Source: Sphingomonas sp. BK345 (lineage in GTDB: Bacteria > Pseudomonadota > Alphaproteobacteria > Sphingomonadales > Sphingomonadaceae). Taken from it: a stretch of DNA of 64,000 nucleotides. Of the stretch, positions 34,164 to 42,432 are shown piece by piece; within the stretch, counting starts at the first letter, position 1; each line of letters begins with the position of its first letter. A program made the position numbers and the translations under genes. The DNA is taken from positions 248,001 to 312,000 of the forward strand of contig NZ_JACHZX010000005.1 of assembly GCF_014193845.1 (NCBI RefSeq). The letters are read 5' to 3'. The notes under the pieces are model-generated. The model saw nothing but the letters and a program-made list of their open reading frames with translations, was not told where the DNA came from and did not search any database.

Positions 34164-34834
34164 GCGGCCGCGTCGGCCTCCGCCGCGCGGCGGCGCGCGA
34201 CGCGGCGCAACGCGCCGCCGACCATCAGGAAGCCGAGAATCATCGTCGCCCAGGTGGCGGGCTCAGGCACTGCAGGGGGTGGCACGACATCGTCGCCACC
34301 GCCGCCGCCCCCACCGCCGCCACCCCCACCGCCGGTGCCACCGCCCGGTATGAACGGCGTCGTCGGGGTGAAGCCGCCGCCCGGCGGCAGCGGCCCGAGC
34401 ACGGCCGGGGTGAGCGGCACGTCACCCACCGGCACGCCCGGCCCGAACGCGAGCGGCGTCGCGGGCAGCTCGACATAGGGGGGCGCCCAGCCGATGCTCG
34501 GCCGCTCGCGCACGTTGCTCAGCACGCGCTCGCGCGGCGCACCCGGCACCGGCACGCGCGGACCCGACGCCAGCCGCTGCTTGGCGGGTTTGGTGGTGAA
34601 CATCGCGCCCGCATCGCGGCCGCCGGGTGAGCGCGCGCCGAGGATCGCAGCAGGATCGGGCAGGTCGACCAGGCGCGCGACCTTGGCCGAGGCCTCGGCG
34701 ATGCCGAGCCCGCCGATCGTGCCGCCCAGAGCGCCATAGCTGCCGACCGCGGCCACGCCGACCAGCCCGCCGACCGCGACGCGCGCGATCGTGAGGTGCC
34801 ACATCAGGGTGAGCGGGCGACGCCAGCTAATCAT
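34160..34834 (-). CDS. PEP-CTERM protein with a poly-glycine linker
   Basis: 224 aa. An N-terminal hydrophobic segment (about 15-45) can act as a signal or anchor. The middle is Pro/Gly-rich and low-complexity. A run of 13 glycines (168-180) is followed by VVPPPAVPEPATW (PEP at 190-192), a hydrophobic stretch (ATMILGFLMVGGA) and a basic tail RRVARRR. The C-terminus is a clear PEP-CTERM sorting signal of the alphaproteobacterial type. The gene overlaps the L,D-transpeptidase gene by 4 bases. No catalytic domain is seen, so it may be a structural or tether protein. Confidence 0.88.
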   Translation of the reverse strand: MISWRRPLTLMWHLTIARVAVGGLVGVAAVGSYGALGGTIGGLGIAEASAKVARLVDLPDPAAILGARSPGGRDAGAMFTTKPAKQRLASGPRVPVPGAPRERVLSNVRERPSIGWAPPYVELPATPLAFGPGVPVGDVPLTPAVLGPLPPGGGFTPTTPFIPGGGTGGGGGGGGGGGGGDDVVPPPAVPEPATWATMILGFLMVGGALRRVARRRAAEADAAA

Positions 34835-34946
34835 CGATCAGACCTATCCCTGTTTCCGAACCGACCAACGGTCAAGGAAGCGCGATGCTCCCTCTCTACG
34901 TAGACAGCCGCGTGAGTCCAGAAAAATGTCCGGTATTAACAGTTTA

Positions 34947-35855
34947 TCATGGGACAGTGTTGCACGTCGGCAGCAGTCGATCACGCTGCTGATCGATCAA
35001 TTGTGTTAACCAATGACGGAACGCGCGGACCCGCCGCAACTGTCGTGTGTCACGGTGTGTGACCAGCCAGAAGCCGCGCGTGATCGCCACATCAGGGATC
35101 ACCCGCAGCAGCGATTCATCGTTGCCGCCGATGAAGTGTGGCAAAACCCCCACACCGGCACCCGCCGCGATGAGCCGGGCCTGTGCGTTGATGCTCGAAC
35201 TGCGCAGCGTCGGCGCGAGCGCCGAATCGATCTCGTGCAGGTATCGCAGCTCGGGCGCGTACAACAGATCGGGGATGTAGCCGACCAGCCGATGGCGCTT
35301 TCCCAGCGTCGCCAAGGTCGGCACGCCGTCACGCTCCACCAGCGAACGCGCCGCATAGAGGTGCAGCGCATAGTCGGACAGCTTGCTTGCCACGACCGGT
35401 CCGTGGCGCGGCCGCGCCAGCAACACGGCGACGTCGGCCTCGCGCCGCGATGGGCTGAGAAAGCCGGAGTTCGCCACCAGATCGATCGTCAGCGCCGGAT
35501 GCGCCGCCGCGAACGAGTCGAGGTGCTGCGCCACCAGCCAGATGCCAAAACCCTCGGACACGCTCACCCGCAGCGTGCCGGTGAGCGCGCCGGGCGGATC
35601 GGCGCCCTCGCCGATACGCTCCGCCGCGCTCGCCATCTGCTCGACCTGCGCGAGCAGCGACTCGCCCGCCTCGGTGAGCACCTGCCCCTCGCGGGTCTGC
35701 TCGAACAGGGTCCGGCCCAGCCGCGCCTCGAGCCGGCGCAGTCGCCGACCGACGGTGGTAGCGTCGACGCCGAGCAGCGCGGCGGCGCGCGCGATCTGAC
35801 CGGTGCGCGCCACCGCGAGGAAATCCTGCAGGTCGTTCCAGGCGATCGGCTGCAT
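34947..35855 (-). CDS. LysR-family regulator of the valine-catabolic operon (probable)
   Basis: 302 aa from the ATG at 35855 (MQPIAWNDLQDFL). The winged helix-turn-helix lies at about residues 5-65 (FLAVARTGQIARAAALLGVDATTVGRRLRRLEARLG), and the effector-binding domain follows. An ATG at 35876 would add 7 residues, but it falls within the operator-like dyad at 35869-35897, so I prefer 35855. Divergent placement from mmsA suggests that it controls branched-chain amino acid degradation. The long frames extending to 37352 are antisense shadows of mmsA. Confidence 0.9.
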   Translation of the reverse strand: MQPIAWNDLQDFLAVARTGQIARAAALLGVDATTVGRRLRRLEARLGRTLFEQTREGQVLTEAGESLLAQVEQMASAAERIGEGADPPGALTGTLRVSVSEGFGIWLVAQHLDSFAAAHPALTIDLVANSGFLSPSRREADVAVLLARPRHGPVVASKLSDYALHLYAARSLVERDGVPTLATLGKRHRLVGYIPDLLYAPELRYLHEIDSALAPTLRSSSINAQARLIAAGAGVGVLPHFIGGNDESLLRVIPDVAITRGFWLVTHRDTRQLRRVRAFRHWLTQLIDQQRDRLLPTCNTVP

Positions 35856-35868
35856 CAACGCAGGCCGA

Positions 35869-35897
35869 GGTTGCATAATTGCCGCTTGCCTGCAACC
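35869..35897. promoter_or_regulatory. Operator-like dyad between the LysR gene and mmsA
   Basis: GGTTGCA (35869-35875) and TGCAACC (35891-35897) are perfect 7-base inverted arms 15 bases apart, in the 84-base divergent gap. LysR regulators bind such dyads upstream of their targets. The repeat is seen; binding is inferred. Confidence 0.55.
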
Positions 35898-35939
35898 GCG
35901 CCGGGTCGCACACCGGAGGGAAGAGATAGAGGAGAGGCG

Positions 35940-37493
35940 ATGCGCACCATCGACCATCACATCGCCGGTGCGGCAGCGTCCGCGGGCGGCGGTGGCGCTG
36001 CGAGGGAAGGCGCGCGCGGCGGGGACGTCTACGACCCCAATACCGGGCAGGTGCAGGCGCGCGTGACGCTCGGCACCGCCGCCGACCTCGACCGCGCGGT
36101 AGCGGCGGCGCAGGCGGCGCAGCCCGGCTGGTCCGCGACCAACCCGCAGCGCCGCGCGCGCGTGATGTTCCGCTTCAAGGAGCTGGTCGAGCGCGAGATG
36201 GAGCCGCTGGCACGGCTGCTCTCGTCCGAGCACGGCAAGGTGATCGCTGACTCCAAAGGCGACATCCAGCGCGGGCTGGAAGTGATCGAGTTCGCCTGCG
36301 GCATCCCCCACCTGCTCAAGGGCGAGTATACACACGGCGCCGGCCCTGGGATCGACGTTTACTCGATGCGCCAGCCGCTCGGCATCGGCGCGGGCATCAC
36401 CCCGTTCAATTTCCCGGCGATGATCCCGATGTGGATGTTCGGCGTCGCCATCGCCTGCGGCAATGCTTTCCTGCTCAAACCGTCCGAGCGCGACCCGAGC
36501 GTGCCGGTGCGGCTCGCCGAGCTGATGCTCGAGGCGGGCGCGCCGGAGGGCATCCTCCAGGTCGTTCACGGCGACAAGGAGATGGTCGACGCGATCCTCG
36601 ACCATCCCGCGATCTCGGCGGTGAGCTTCGTCGGCTCGTCCGACATCGCGCATTACGTCTACCGCCGCGGCGTGGACGCAGGGAAGCGCGTCCAGGCGAT
36701 GGGCGGCGCCAAGAACCACGGCATCGTCATGCCCGACGCCGACCTCGACCAGGTCGTCGCCGATCTCGCCGGCGCCGCCTTCGGTTCGGCGGGTGAGCGC
36801 TGCATGGCGCTGCCCGTGGTGGTGCCGATCGGCGAGCAGACCGCGGAGCGCCTGCGCGACAAGCTGATCCCCGCGATCCGCGGCCTGCGCGTCGGGGTCT
36901 CGACAGATGCCGAGGCGCATTACGGCCCGGTGGTCAACGCCGCGCACAAGCAGCGCGTCGAGCAATGGATCGGCACCGCGGTCGAGGAAGGCGCGGAGCT
37001 GGTCGTCGATGGCCGCGGCTTCACGCTCCAGGGGCATGAGAACGGCTTCTTTGTCGGTCCGACCCTGCTCGACCGGGTCACGCCACAGATGCGCTCCTAC
37101 CAAGAGGAGATCTTCGGGCCGGTGCTCCAGATCGTCCGCGCGCCCGACTTCAAGACAGCGCTGCGCCTGGCGAGCGAGCATCAGTACGGCAACGGCGTCG
37201 CGATCTTCACGCGCAACGGCCATGCCGCGCGCGAGTTCGCCGCGCGTGTCAACGTCGGCATGGTGGGCATCAACGTGCCGATCCCGGTGCCCGTGGCCTA
37301 TCACAGCTTCGGCGGCTGGAAGCGTAGCGCGTTCGGCGACGTCAACCAGCACGGCACCGAGGGCGTGCGCTTCTGGACCAAGGTCAAGACCGTGACGCAG
37401 CGCTGGCCCGACGGGTCCGCGCTCCCTAGCGGTAGCGAGGACGGTGGACCCTCGCGCGTGCAGGACGCGTTCGTGATCCCGACGATGGGGTGA
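35940..37493 (+). CDS. mmsA: Methylmalonate-semialdehyde dehydrogenase (CoA-acylating)
   Basis: 517 aa from the ATG at 35940. It is an aldehyde dehydrogenase with FNFPAMIPMWMFG (the MmsA variant of the substrate-site motif), KPSERDPS, GSAGERCMALPVV around the catalytic Cys and RSYQEEIFGPVLQI. It oxidises methylmalonate semialdehyde to propionyl-CoA with NAD and CoA, the last step of valine breakdown, and also handles malonate semialdehyde. The N-terminal ~30 residues are Ala/Gly-rich and longer than usual. It heads the valine operon; the upstream frame extension to 35013 overlaps the LysR gene and is rejected. Confidence 0.95.
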   Translation: MRTIDHHIAGAAASAGGGGAAREGARGGDVYDPNTGQVQARVTLGTAADLDRAVAAAQAAQPGWSATNPQRRARVMFRFKELVEREMEPLARLLSSEHGKVIADSKGDIQRGLEVIEFACGIPHLLKGEYTHGAGPGIDVYSMRQPLGIGAGITPFNFPAMIPMWMFGVAIACGNAFLLKPSERDPSVPVRLAELMLEAGAPEGILQVVHGDKEMVDAILDHPAISAVSFVGSSDIAHYVYRRGVDAGKRVQAMGGAKNHGIVMPDADLDQVVADLAGAAFGSAGERCMALPVVVPIGEQTAERLRDKLIPAIRGLRVGVSTDAEAHYGPVVNAAHKQRVEQWIGTAVEEGAELVVDGRGFTLQGHENGFFVGPTLLDRVTPQMRSYQEEIFGPVLQIVRAPDFKTALRLASEHQYGNGVAIFTRNGHAAREFAARVNVGMVGINVPIPVPVAYHSFGGWKRSAFGDVNQHGTEGVRFWTKVKTVTQRWPDGSALPSGSEDGGPSRVQDAFVIPTMG

Positions 37494-37497
37494 CGAT

Positions 37498-38013
37498 ATG
37501 CGGTGGAGCGGACGGATGGCGATGACGGCGGGGCTGGCGGCGATGCTCGCCGCGTGCTCGCCTCAAACGGCGGACTACAACCGCCACGAGGTGCCCGAGG
37601 ACGAGGCGCGCGCCCAGGCCGCGATCGAGCGCGCCGCGGCGCAGAACGGCGTCGCCACCACCGCGCGCGCCGGCGTGCCGATCGCCGCACCGGCCGAGAC
37701 CGCGGCGCGATCGCGCGCCTTCCCGACCGACTTCCTCGGTTACTGGGGCATCAGCTACGACGACTGCCAGCTCGCCAACACCAATGCGACCGGGCGGATC
37801 AACGTCGACGCCGACACGATCCGCCTCCACGAGGCGAAGGCGCGCGTGCAGCGGCTCGAACAGCGCTCGCCCTATGAAGTGGTGGCGGACCTCCGCTTCG
37901 ACGGCGCGGGCAACTCGTCGTGGGAGCGGCGCGACCGCTTCACGCTCGAGCAGGGCGGCACCATCCTCGTCCGCACCGAGGCACCCAACGTCCAGCGCTA
38001 TCGGCGCTGCTGA
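37498..38013 (+). CDS. Hypothetical lipoprotein inside the valine operon
   Basis: 171 aa. A signal peptide with lipobox (AAMLAACSPQ, Cys about 21) predicts lipidation. The middle is Ala/Arg/Glu-rich, and the C-terminal half begins PTDFLGYWGISYDDCQLANTNATGRI and ends with a Cys, so one disulfide between the two C-terminal-half cysteines is possible. I recognise no family. The gene starts 5 bases after mmsA and ends 14 before the acyl-CoA dehydrogenase gene, so it is cotranscribed with catabolic enzymes although it belongs in the envelope. Codon use is like that of the neighbours. Confidence 0.8.
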   Translation: MRWSGRMAMTAGLAAMLAACSPQTADYNRHEVPEDEARAQAAIERAAAQNGVATTARAGVPIAAPAETAARSRAFPTDFLGYWGISYDDCQLANTNATGRINVDADTIRLHEAKARVQRLEQRSPYEVVADLRFDGAGNSSWERRDRFTLEQGGTILVRTEAPNVQRYRRC

Positions 38014-38027
38014 CCGCAAGGCAGGAC

Positions 38028-39191
38028 ATGACCGACCAGTTCGACCTCACCTCCCAGTTTGATCTCACAGGCGACCAGCGCGAGATCCAGGAACTCGCGC
38101 GCCGCTTCACCGCCGATCGCATCACGCCGCACGCGGCCGAGTGGGACGAGACGCATCACTATCCTGTCGACGTATGGAAGGCGGCGGGCGAGCTCGGCTT
38201 CGGCGCCATCTACGTCAGCGAGGCGTCAGGCGGGATCGCGCTCGGCCGGCTTGAGGCGGCACTGGTGATGGAGGCGATGGCCTATGGCTGCCCCGCGACC
38301 AGCGCGTTCATCTCGATCCACAATATGGTGGCCTGGATGATCGACCGCTTCGGCTCGGCCGAGATCAAGGATCGCTTCCTGCCCGGCCTCGTCACGATGG
38401 AGACGATCGGCAGCTATTGCCTGACCGAGCCCGGCTCGGGCTCGGATGCGGCGGCGTTGAAGACGAGCGCGCGACGCGACGGTGACGATTACGTGCTCAA
38501 CGGCACCAAGCAGTTCATATCGGGCGCGGGCTACAACGACGTGTACGTCTGCATGGTGCGCACCGGTGAGGAGAAGGCCCGCGGCATCAGCGCGATCGTG
38601 GTCGAGAAGGGCACGCCCGGCCTGTCCTTCGGCGCGCCCGAGCGCAAGCTCGGGTGGAACGCCTCGCCGACCGCGCAGGTGATCTTCGAGGACTGTCGCG
38701 TGCCCGCCGCCAATCTGGTCGGCGCCGAGGGCGAGGGCTTCCGCATCGCGATGGCGGGGCTCGACGGCGGCCGGCTCAACATCGGCGCCTGCTCGCTCGG
38801 GGGGGCGCAGCGCTGCCTCGACGAGTCGATCCGCTACGCGCGCGAGCGCCAGCAGTTCGGCCAGCCGATTGCCGACTTCCAGAACACGCAGTTCACGCTG
38901 GCGGACATGGCGACCGACCTTGAGGCGGCGCGGGCGCTGCTCTATCTCGCCGCCGCCAAGGTGACTGCGGACGCGCCCGACAAGTCGCGCTTCTCGGCGA
39001 TGGCGAAGCGGCTGGCGACCGACAACGGCTCGTCGATCGTCGACCGCGCGCTGCAGCTCCACGGCGGCTACGGCTATCTCAAGGACTATCCGATCGAGCG
39101 GTTCTGGCGCGACCTGCGCGTCCACTCGATCCTGGAGGGGACCAATCAGGTGATGCGCATGATCATCGGCCGCGAGCTGACCCGGCAATGA
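38028..39191 (+). CDS. Acyl-CoA dehydrogenase, probably isobutyryl-CoA dehydrogenase
   Basis: 387 aa from the ATG at 38028. FAD-dependent dehydrogenase motifs are clear: YCLTEPGSGSDAAAL, and the C-terminal YLKDYPIERFWRDLRVHSILEGTNQVMRMIIGREL, in which the EGT glutamate is the likely catalytic base. In this operon the substrate should be isobutyryl-CoA from valine, giving methacrylyl-CoA. Electrons pass to ETF. The N-terminus repeats QFDLT twice (MTDQFDLTSQFDLTGDQ), a small internal duplication. A longer frame from 37920 is rejected. Confidence 0.93.
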   Translation: MTDQFDLTSQFDLTGDQREIQELARRFTADRITPHAAEWDETHHYPVDVWKAAGELGFGAIYVSEASGGIALGRLEAALVMEAMAYGCPATSAFISIHNMVAWMIDRFGSAEIKDRFLPGLVTMETIGSYCLTEPGSGSDAAALKTSARRDGDDYVLNGTKQFISGAGYNDVYVCMVRTGEEKARGISAIVVEKGTPGLSFGAPERKLGWNASPTAQVIFEDCRVPAANLVGAEGEGFRIAMAGLDGGRLNIGACSLGGAQRCLDESIRYARERQQFGQPIADFQNTQFTLADMATDLEAARALLYLAAAKVTADAPDKSRFSAMAKRLATDNGSSIVDRALQLHGGYGYLKDYPIERFWRDLRVHSILEGTNQVMRMIIGRELTRQ

Positions 39192-39204
39192 GGGGGGCGA
39201 CTCA

Positions 39205-39371
39205 AATCCTCCCCGCAGGCGGGGAGGGGGACCGCCAGCCGCAGGCTGGTGGTGGAGGGGGGCTTCCGCCTGCGCGACGCTCGGGGTTCCTGCTCCACCG
39301 CCAGCAGCGCTTGCGGAAAGCCCCCTCCACCATGCTCCGCATGGTTCCCCTCCCCGCAAGCGGGGAGGATT
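39205..39371. repeat. Palindromic repeat element (family C) inside the valine operon
   Basis: Perfect ends AATCCTCCCCGC (39205-39216) and GCGGGGAGGATT (39360-39371) flank 143 bases. Inside are further hairpins such as CCCCGCAGGCGGGG and CCAGCCGCAGGCTGG. It lies between the acyl-CoA dehydrogenase and hydrolase genes. The right end's GGGGAGG (39362-39368) is the ribosome-binding site for the GTG at 39374. Confidence 0.85.
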
Positions 39372-39373
39372 GA

Positions 39374-40417
39374 GTGGCTGACCTCATCGCCGAGACGGAG
39401 GGCGGCGTCGCGCGGCTGCGGCTCAACCGTCCCCAGGCGCTCCACGCGCTCACCACGGAGATGTGCGCCGCCGTGCTCGACTCGCTCGAGCGCTGGCGCG
39501 GCGACGACACGATCCGCTGCGTCTCGATCGATCATGCCCCGGGGCGCGGCTTCTGCGCCGGCGGCGACATTCGCCTGCTCGCCGAGAGCGGCGCGGGTGA
39601 CGGCAGCGCCGCGCGCGCCTTCTTCTACGTCGAATATCGCATGAACCACCGGCTGTTCACCTACGCCAAGGACGTGGTCGCGTTCATGGACGGGGTGACG
39701 ATGGGCGGCGGCGTCGGCCTGTCGCAGCCCTGCCGCTACCGCGTCGCCACCGAGAACACCAAGCTGGCGATGCCCGAGACCGGCATCGGCCTCTTCCCCG
39801 ACGTCGGCGGCGGCTGGTATCTCTCGCGCCTGCCGGGGCGGATGGGCCAGTATCTCGCGCTCACCGGCGCGCGCGCCGACGGCGCGGCGTGCCACGCGCT
39901 CGGGCTGGCGACGCACTATGTCGAGAGCGCGCGGCTCGACGCACTCAAGCGCGACATCGCGGCGCGCCCGGGCGAGCTGCGCGCGCTGCTGGACGCCGCG
40001 CATGTCGATCCCGGCCATGCCGTGCTGCTCGACCAGCGCGAGGCGATCGACCGGCTGTTCGCCTCCGACGAGGTCGAGGCGGTGTTCGCCGCGCTGGAGG
40101 CGGACGACAGCGAGTTCGCGCGGGCCACGCTGGCGACGCTGCGCACCAAGTCGCCGCAGACGATGAAGGTCTCGCTCAAGCTGCTCAAGGACGGCGCGCG
40201 CATGGCCGACTTCGCCGATGAGATGCGGCAGGAATATGCGGTCGCCACGCGCGTGGTGCAGCGACACGACTTCCTCGAGGGTGTGCGCGCGGTGATCGTC
40301 GACAAGGACAACGCGCCGCGCTGGGAGCCCGCCACGCCCGAGGGCGTCAGCGACCATGTCATCGACCAGATCTTCGCCCCGCTGCCCGAGGCCGAAGCCT
40401 GGACTCCGCACGATTGA
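39374..40417 (+). CDS. 3-hydroxyisobutyryl-CoA hydrolase (enoyl-CoA hydratase superfamily)
   Basis: 347 aa from a GTG start, 5 bases after the GGGGAGG supplied by the repeat. Crotonase-fold motifs: [11 protein letters not shown] (oxyanion-hole Ala-Gly) and [13 protein letters not shown], followed by [21 protein letters not shown]. The [12 protein letters not shown] block with its catalytic Glu and Asp is specific to 3-hydroxyisobutyryl-CoA hydrolases rather than hydratases. The enzyme frees 3-hydroxyisobutyrate from CoA, preventing accumulation of toxic methacrylyl-CoA. Its C-terminal extension (ECH_2 domain) is present. Confidence 0.93.
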   Translation: MADLIAETEGGVARLRLNRPQALHALTTEMCAAVLDSLERWRGDDTIRCVSIDHAPGRGFCAGGDIRLLAESGAGDGSAARAFFYVEYRMNHRLFTYAKDVVAFMDGVTMGGGVGLSQPCRYRVATENTKLAMPETGIGLFPDVGGGWYLSRLPGRMGQYLALTGARADGAACHALGLATHYVESARLDALKRDIAARPGELRALLDAAHVDPGHAVLLDQREAIDRLFASDEVEAVFAALEADDSEFARATLATLRTKSPQTMKVSLKLLKDGARMADFADEMRQEYAVATRVVQRHDFLEGVRAVIVDKDNAPRWEPATPEGVSDHVIDQIFAPLPEAEAWTPHD

Positions 40418-40428
40418 GGGACCGACCG

Positions 40429-41205
40429 ATGGCCGACTATGAGACGATCCTGGTCGAGCGACGCGGCGCGGTGACGCTGCTGACACTCAACCGGCCCAAG
40501 GCGCTCAACGCGCTCAACACGCAGGTGCTCGCTGAGCTGCTGCGCGCGCTCGCCGACTATGACGCCGACGCCGCGCAGCGCTGCGCCGTGCTCACCGGCA
40601 GCGAGCGCGCCTTCGCCGCCGGCGCCGACATCAAGGAGATGGCGGGGCAGGGCTTCGCCGACATGTACGCGGGCAATTTCTTCGCCGGCTACGAGCAGCT
40701 GACGCGCACGCGCAAGCCGCTGATCGCGGCGGTGGCGGGCTATGCGCTGGGCGGCGGCTGCGAGCTGGCGATGATGTGCGACGTCATCCTCGCGGCGGAT
40801 AGCGCCAAATTCGGCCAGCCCGAGATCAAGCTCGGCGTGTCGCCGGGCATGGGCGGCTCGCAGCGGCTGGCACGCGCGGTGGGCAAGGCCAAGGCGATGG
40901 AGATGGTGCTCACCGGCCGGATGATCGACGCCGAGGAGGCCGAGCGCGCCGGGCTGGTCAGCCGGGTCGTGCCCGCCGCCGAGCTGCTCGACGAGGCGCT
41001 GCGCACCGCCGCGACGATCGCCGAGATGGCGCCGCTCGCCGCGATCGCGAACAAGGAGATGGTCAATGCCGCGTTCGAGACGACGCTGGCGCAGGGCGTC
41101 CAGTTCGAGCGCCGGCTGTTCCATGCGCTGTTCGGCACCGCCGACCAGAAAGAGGGGATGGCAGCGTTCGTGGAGAAGCGCGCCGGGCAGTGGAGCGGGC
41201 GGTGA
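40429..41205 (+). CDS. Enoyl-CoA hydratase
   Basis: 258 aa from the ATG at 40429; an upstream GTG/TTG-type start at 40414 is less likely. Crotonase motifs: [13 protein letters not shown] with the oxyanion-hole residues, and [20 protein letters not shown] containing one catalytic Glu, then [20 protein letters not shown] with the second Glu. It would hydrate methacrylyl-CoA to 3-hydroxyisobutyryl-CoA in the valine pathway, the step between the dehydrogenase and the hydrolase encoded just upstream. The 4-3 spacing and shared strand support one operon. Confidence 0.93.
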   Translation: MADYETILVERRGAVTLLTLNRPKALNALNTQVLAELLRALADYDADAAQRCAVLTGSERAFAAGADIKEMAGQGFADMYAGNFFAGYEQLTRTRKPLIAAVAGYALGGGCELAMMCDVILAADSAKFGQPEIKLGVSPGMGGSQRLARAVGKAKAMEMVLTGRMIDAEEAERAGLVSRVVPAAELLDEALRTAATIAEMAPLAAIANKEMVNAAFETTLAQGVQFERRLFHALFGTADQKEGMAAFVEKRAGQWSGR

Positions 41206-41234
41206 GGCGGTGACGCGGCGTGTGATCTCTCTCT

Positions 41235-41353
41235 GTTCGTGCTGAGGAGTCGCTGAGCTCGTCCAAGCGGCGTCTCGAAGCATCCGGCGCCGCGGTCGTG
41301 CCAGCGCTTCGAGACGAGGCTTCGACGGGCTCAGCCTCTCCTCAGCGCGAACG
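41235..41353. repeat. Palindromic repeat element (family D) before mmsB
   Basis: Imperfect outer arms GTTCGTGCTGAGGAG and CTCCTCAGCGCGAAC enclose inner arms CGTCTCGAAGC and GCTTCGAGACG. It lies between the enoyl-CoA hydratase and mmsB. No other copy was found in this window, but this GTTCGT/CGAAC type is common in alphaproteobacterial genomes. Confidence 0.7.
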
Positions 41354-41394
41354 AAGGAGGGGCGAGCGCTGTAAGGATAAAGAGGAGAGGCAAC

Positions 41395-42273
41395 ATGGCA
41401 CGCGTCGCGTTCATCGGGCTGGGCAACATGGGCGGTGGGATGGCCGCCAACCTGGCGAAGCACGGCCATGACGTGCGCGCCTACGATCTCTCCGCCGAGG
41501 CGCTGGCGCGCGCCGAGGGCGCCGGCTGCCTCGCCGCGGAGAGCGCCGCGGCGGCGGTCGATGGCGCCGAGGCGGTCTTTACCATGCTGCCCGCGGGGCG
41601 CCACGTCGCGCAGGTCTATGACGAGATCCTGCCGCTGGTCGACGCCGCGGCGACCCTGATCGACTGCTCAACGATCGACGTCGCCACCGCGCGCGCCGTC
41701 GCCGAGCAGGCGCGCACGCGCGGGGTCGCCGCGGTCGACTCGCCGGTGTCGGGCGGGATCGCGGCGGCGACCGCGGGCACGCTCACCTTCATGGTCGGCG
41801 GTCCGGCGGAAGCGTTCGAGCGCGCGCGGCCGTTTCTCGAGTTGATGGGCAAGGCGGTGATCCACGCCGGGGCGAGCGGCACCGGCCAGGCCGCCAAGCT
41901 GTGCAACAACCTGATCCTCGGCGCGACGATGATCGCGACCTGCGAGGGGTTCGTGCTCGCCGAGCGGCTCGGGCTCGACCCGCAGGTGTTCTACGACATC
42001 GCTAGCAAGGCCACCGCGCAGAGCTGGTCGATGACGAGCTACTGCCCGGTACCGGGCGTCGGCCCGACCTCGCCCGCGGACAACGATTATCGCGGCGGCT
42101 TCGCGGGGGCGCTGATGCTCAAGGACTTGGAGTTGGCGATGGCCGCAGCGACAGACGGCGGCGCGACCCTGCCGCTCGGCGGCCACGCGCGCGACTTGTA
42201 CCGTGCGTTCGGCGAGGGCGGGCATGGGGGGGAGGATTTCTCCGGCATCATCCGGATGCTGCGGGGGGCGTAG
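41395..42273 (+). CDS. mmsB: 3-hydroxyisobutyrate dehydrogenase
   Basis: 292 aa. The NAD-binding motif is FIGLGNMGGGMAANL, then AYDLS. The substrate/catalytic motifs of beta-hydroxyacid dehydrogenases are DSPVSGGIAAATAGTL and GTGQAAKLCNNLIL, in which the catalytic Lys is K of AAKLCNN. It oxidises 3-hydroxyisobutyrate to methylmalonate semialdehyde, the substrate of MmsA. With mmsA, the dehydrogenase, hydratase and hydrolase genes it completes valine breakdown from isobutyryl-CoA to propionyl-CoA. A ribosome site (AGAGGAGAGG) precedes the ATG after the repeat. Confidence 0.94.
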   Translation: MARVAFIGLGNMGGGMAANLAKHGHDVRAYDLSAEALARAEGAGCLAAESAAAAVDGAEAVFTMLPAGRHVAQVYDEILPLVDAAATLIDCSTIDVATARAVAEQARTRGVAAVDSPVSGGIAAATAGTLTFMVGGPAEAFERARPFLELMGKAVIHAGASGTGQAAKLCNNLILGATMIATCEGFVLAERLGLDPQVFYDIASKATAQSWSMTSYCPVPGVGPTSPADNDYRGGFAGALMLKDLELAMAAATDGGATLPLGGHARDLYRAFGEGGHGGEDFSGIIRMLRGA

Positions 42274-42296
42274 AGGCCATTATCCACAAAGGACAA

Positions 42297-42392
42297 CGTC
42301 ATCCCGGACTTGTTCCGGGATCCACTAAGCCGCACGCTCGACAGAGGTAATGCACGCGGAGCCGTGGACCCCGGAACAAGTCCGGGGTGACG
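42297..42392. repeat. Dispersed palindromic repeat, family A, copy 2
   Basis: 96 bases bounded by CGTCATCCCGG and CCGGGGTGACG, with arms ACTTGTTCCGG and CCGGAACAAGT. It lies between the convergent mmsB and M1 peptidase genes and could double as a bidirectional terminator. Confidence 0.88.
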
Positions 42393-42432
42393 TTTTGTGA
42401 AGTGGTACACGGTGCTTGCCCGGGCGAGCCCC

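Noticed and set aside
34947..37352. 801-codon minus-strand frame that would fuse the LysR gene to a long N-terminal part
   Set aside because: The first ~500 codons are antisense to mmsA. The LysR domain begins only at the MQPIAW start, so no fusion is supported.
35013..37493. 826-codon plus-strand frame ending at the mmsA stop
   Set aside because: The first 309 codons are antisense to the LysR gene. mmsA starts at 35940.
39205..39371. Possible CRISPR or tandem array because of repeated GGGGAGG blocks
   Set aside because: Only nested inverted repeats; no direct repeats with regular spacers.
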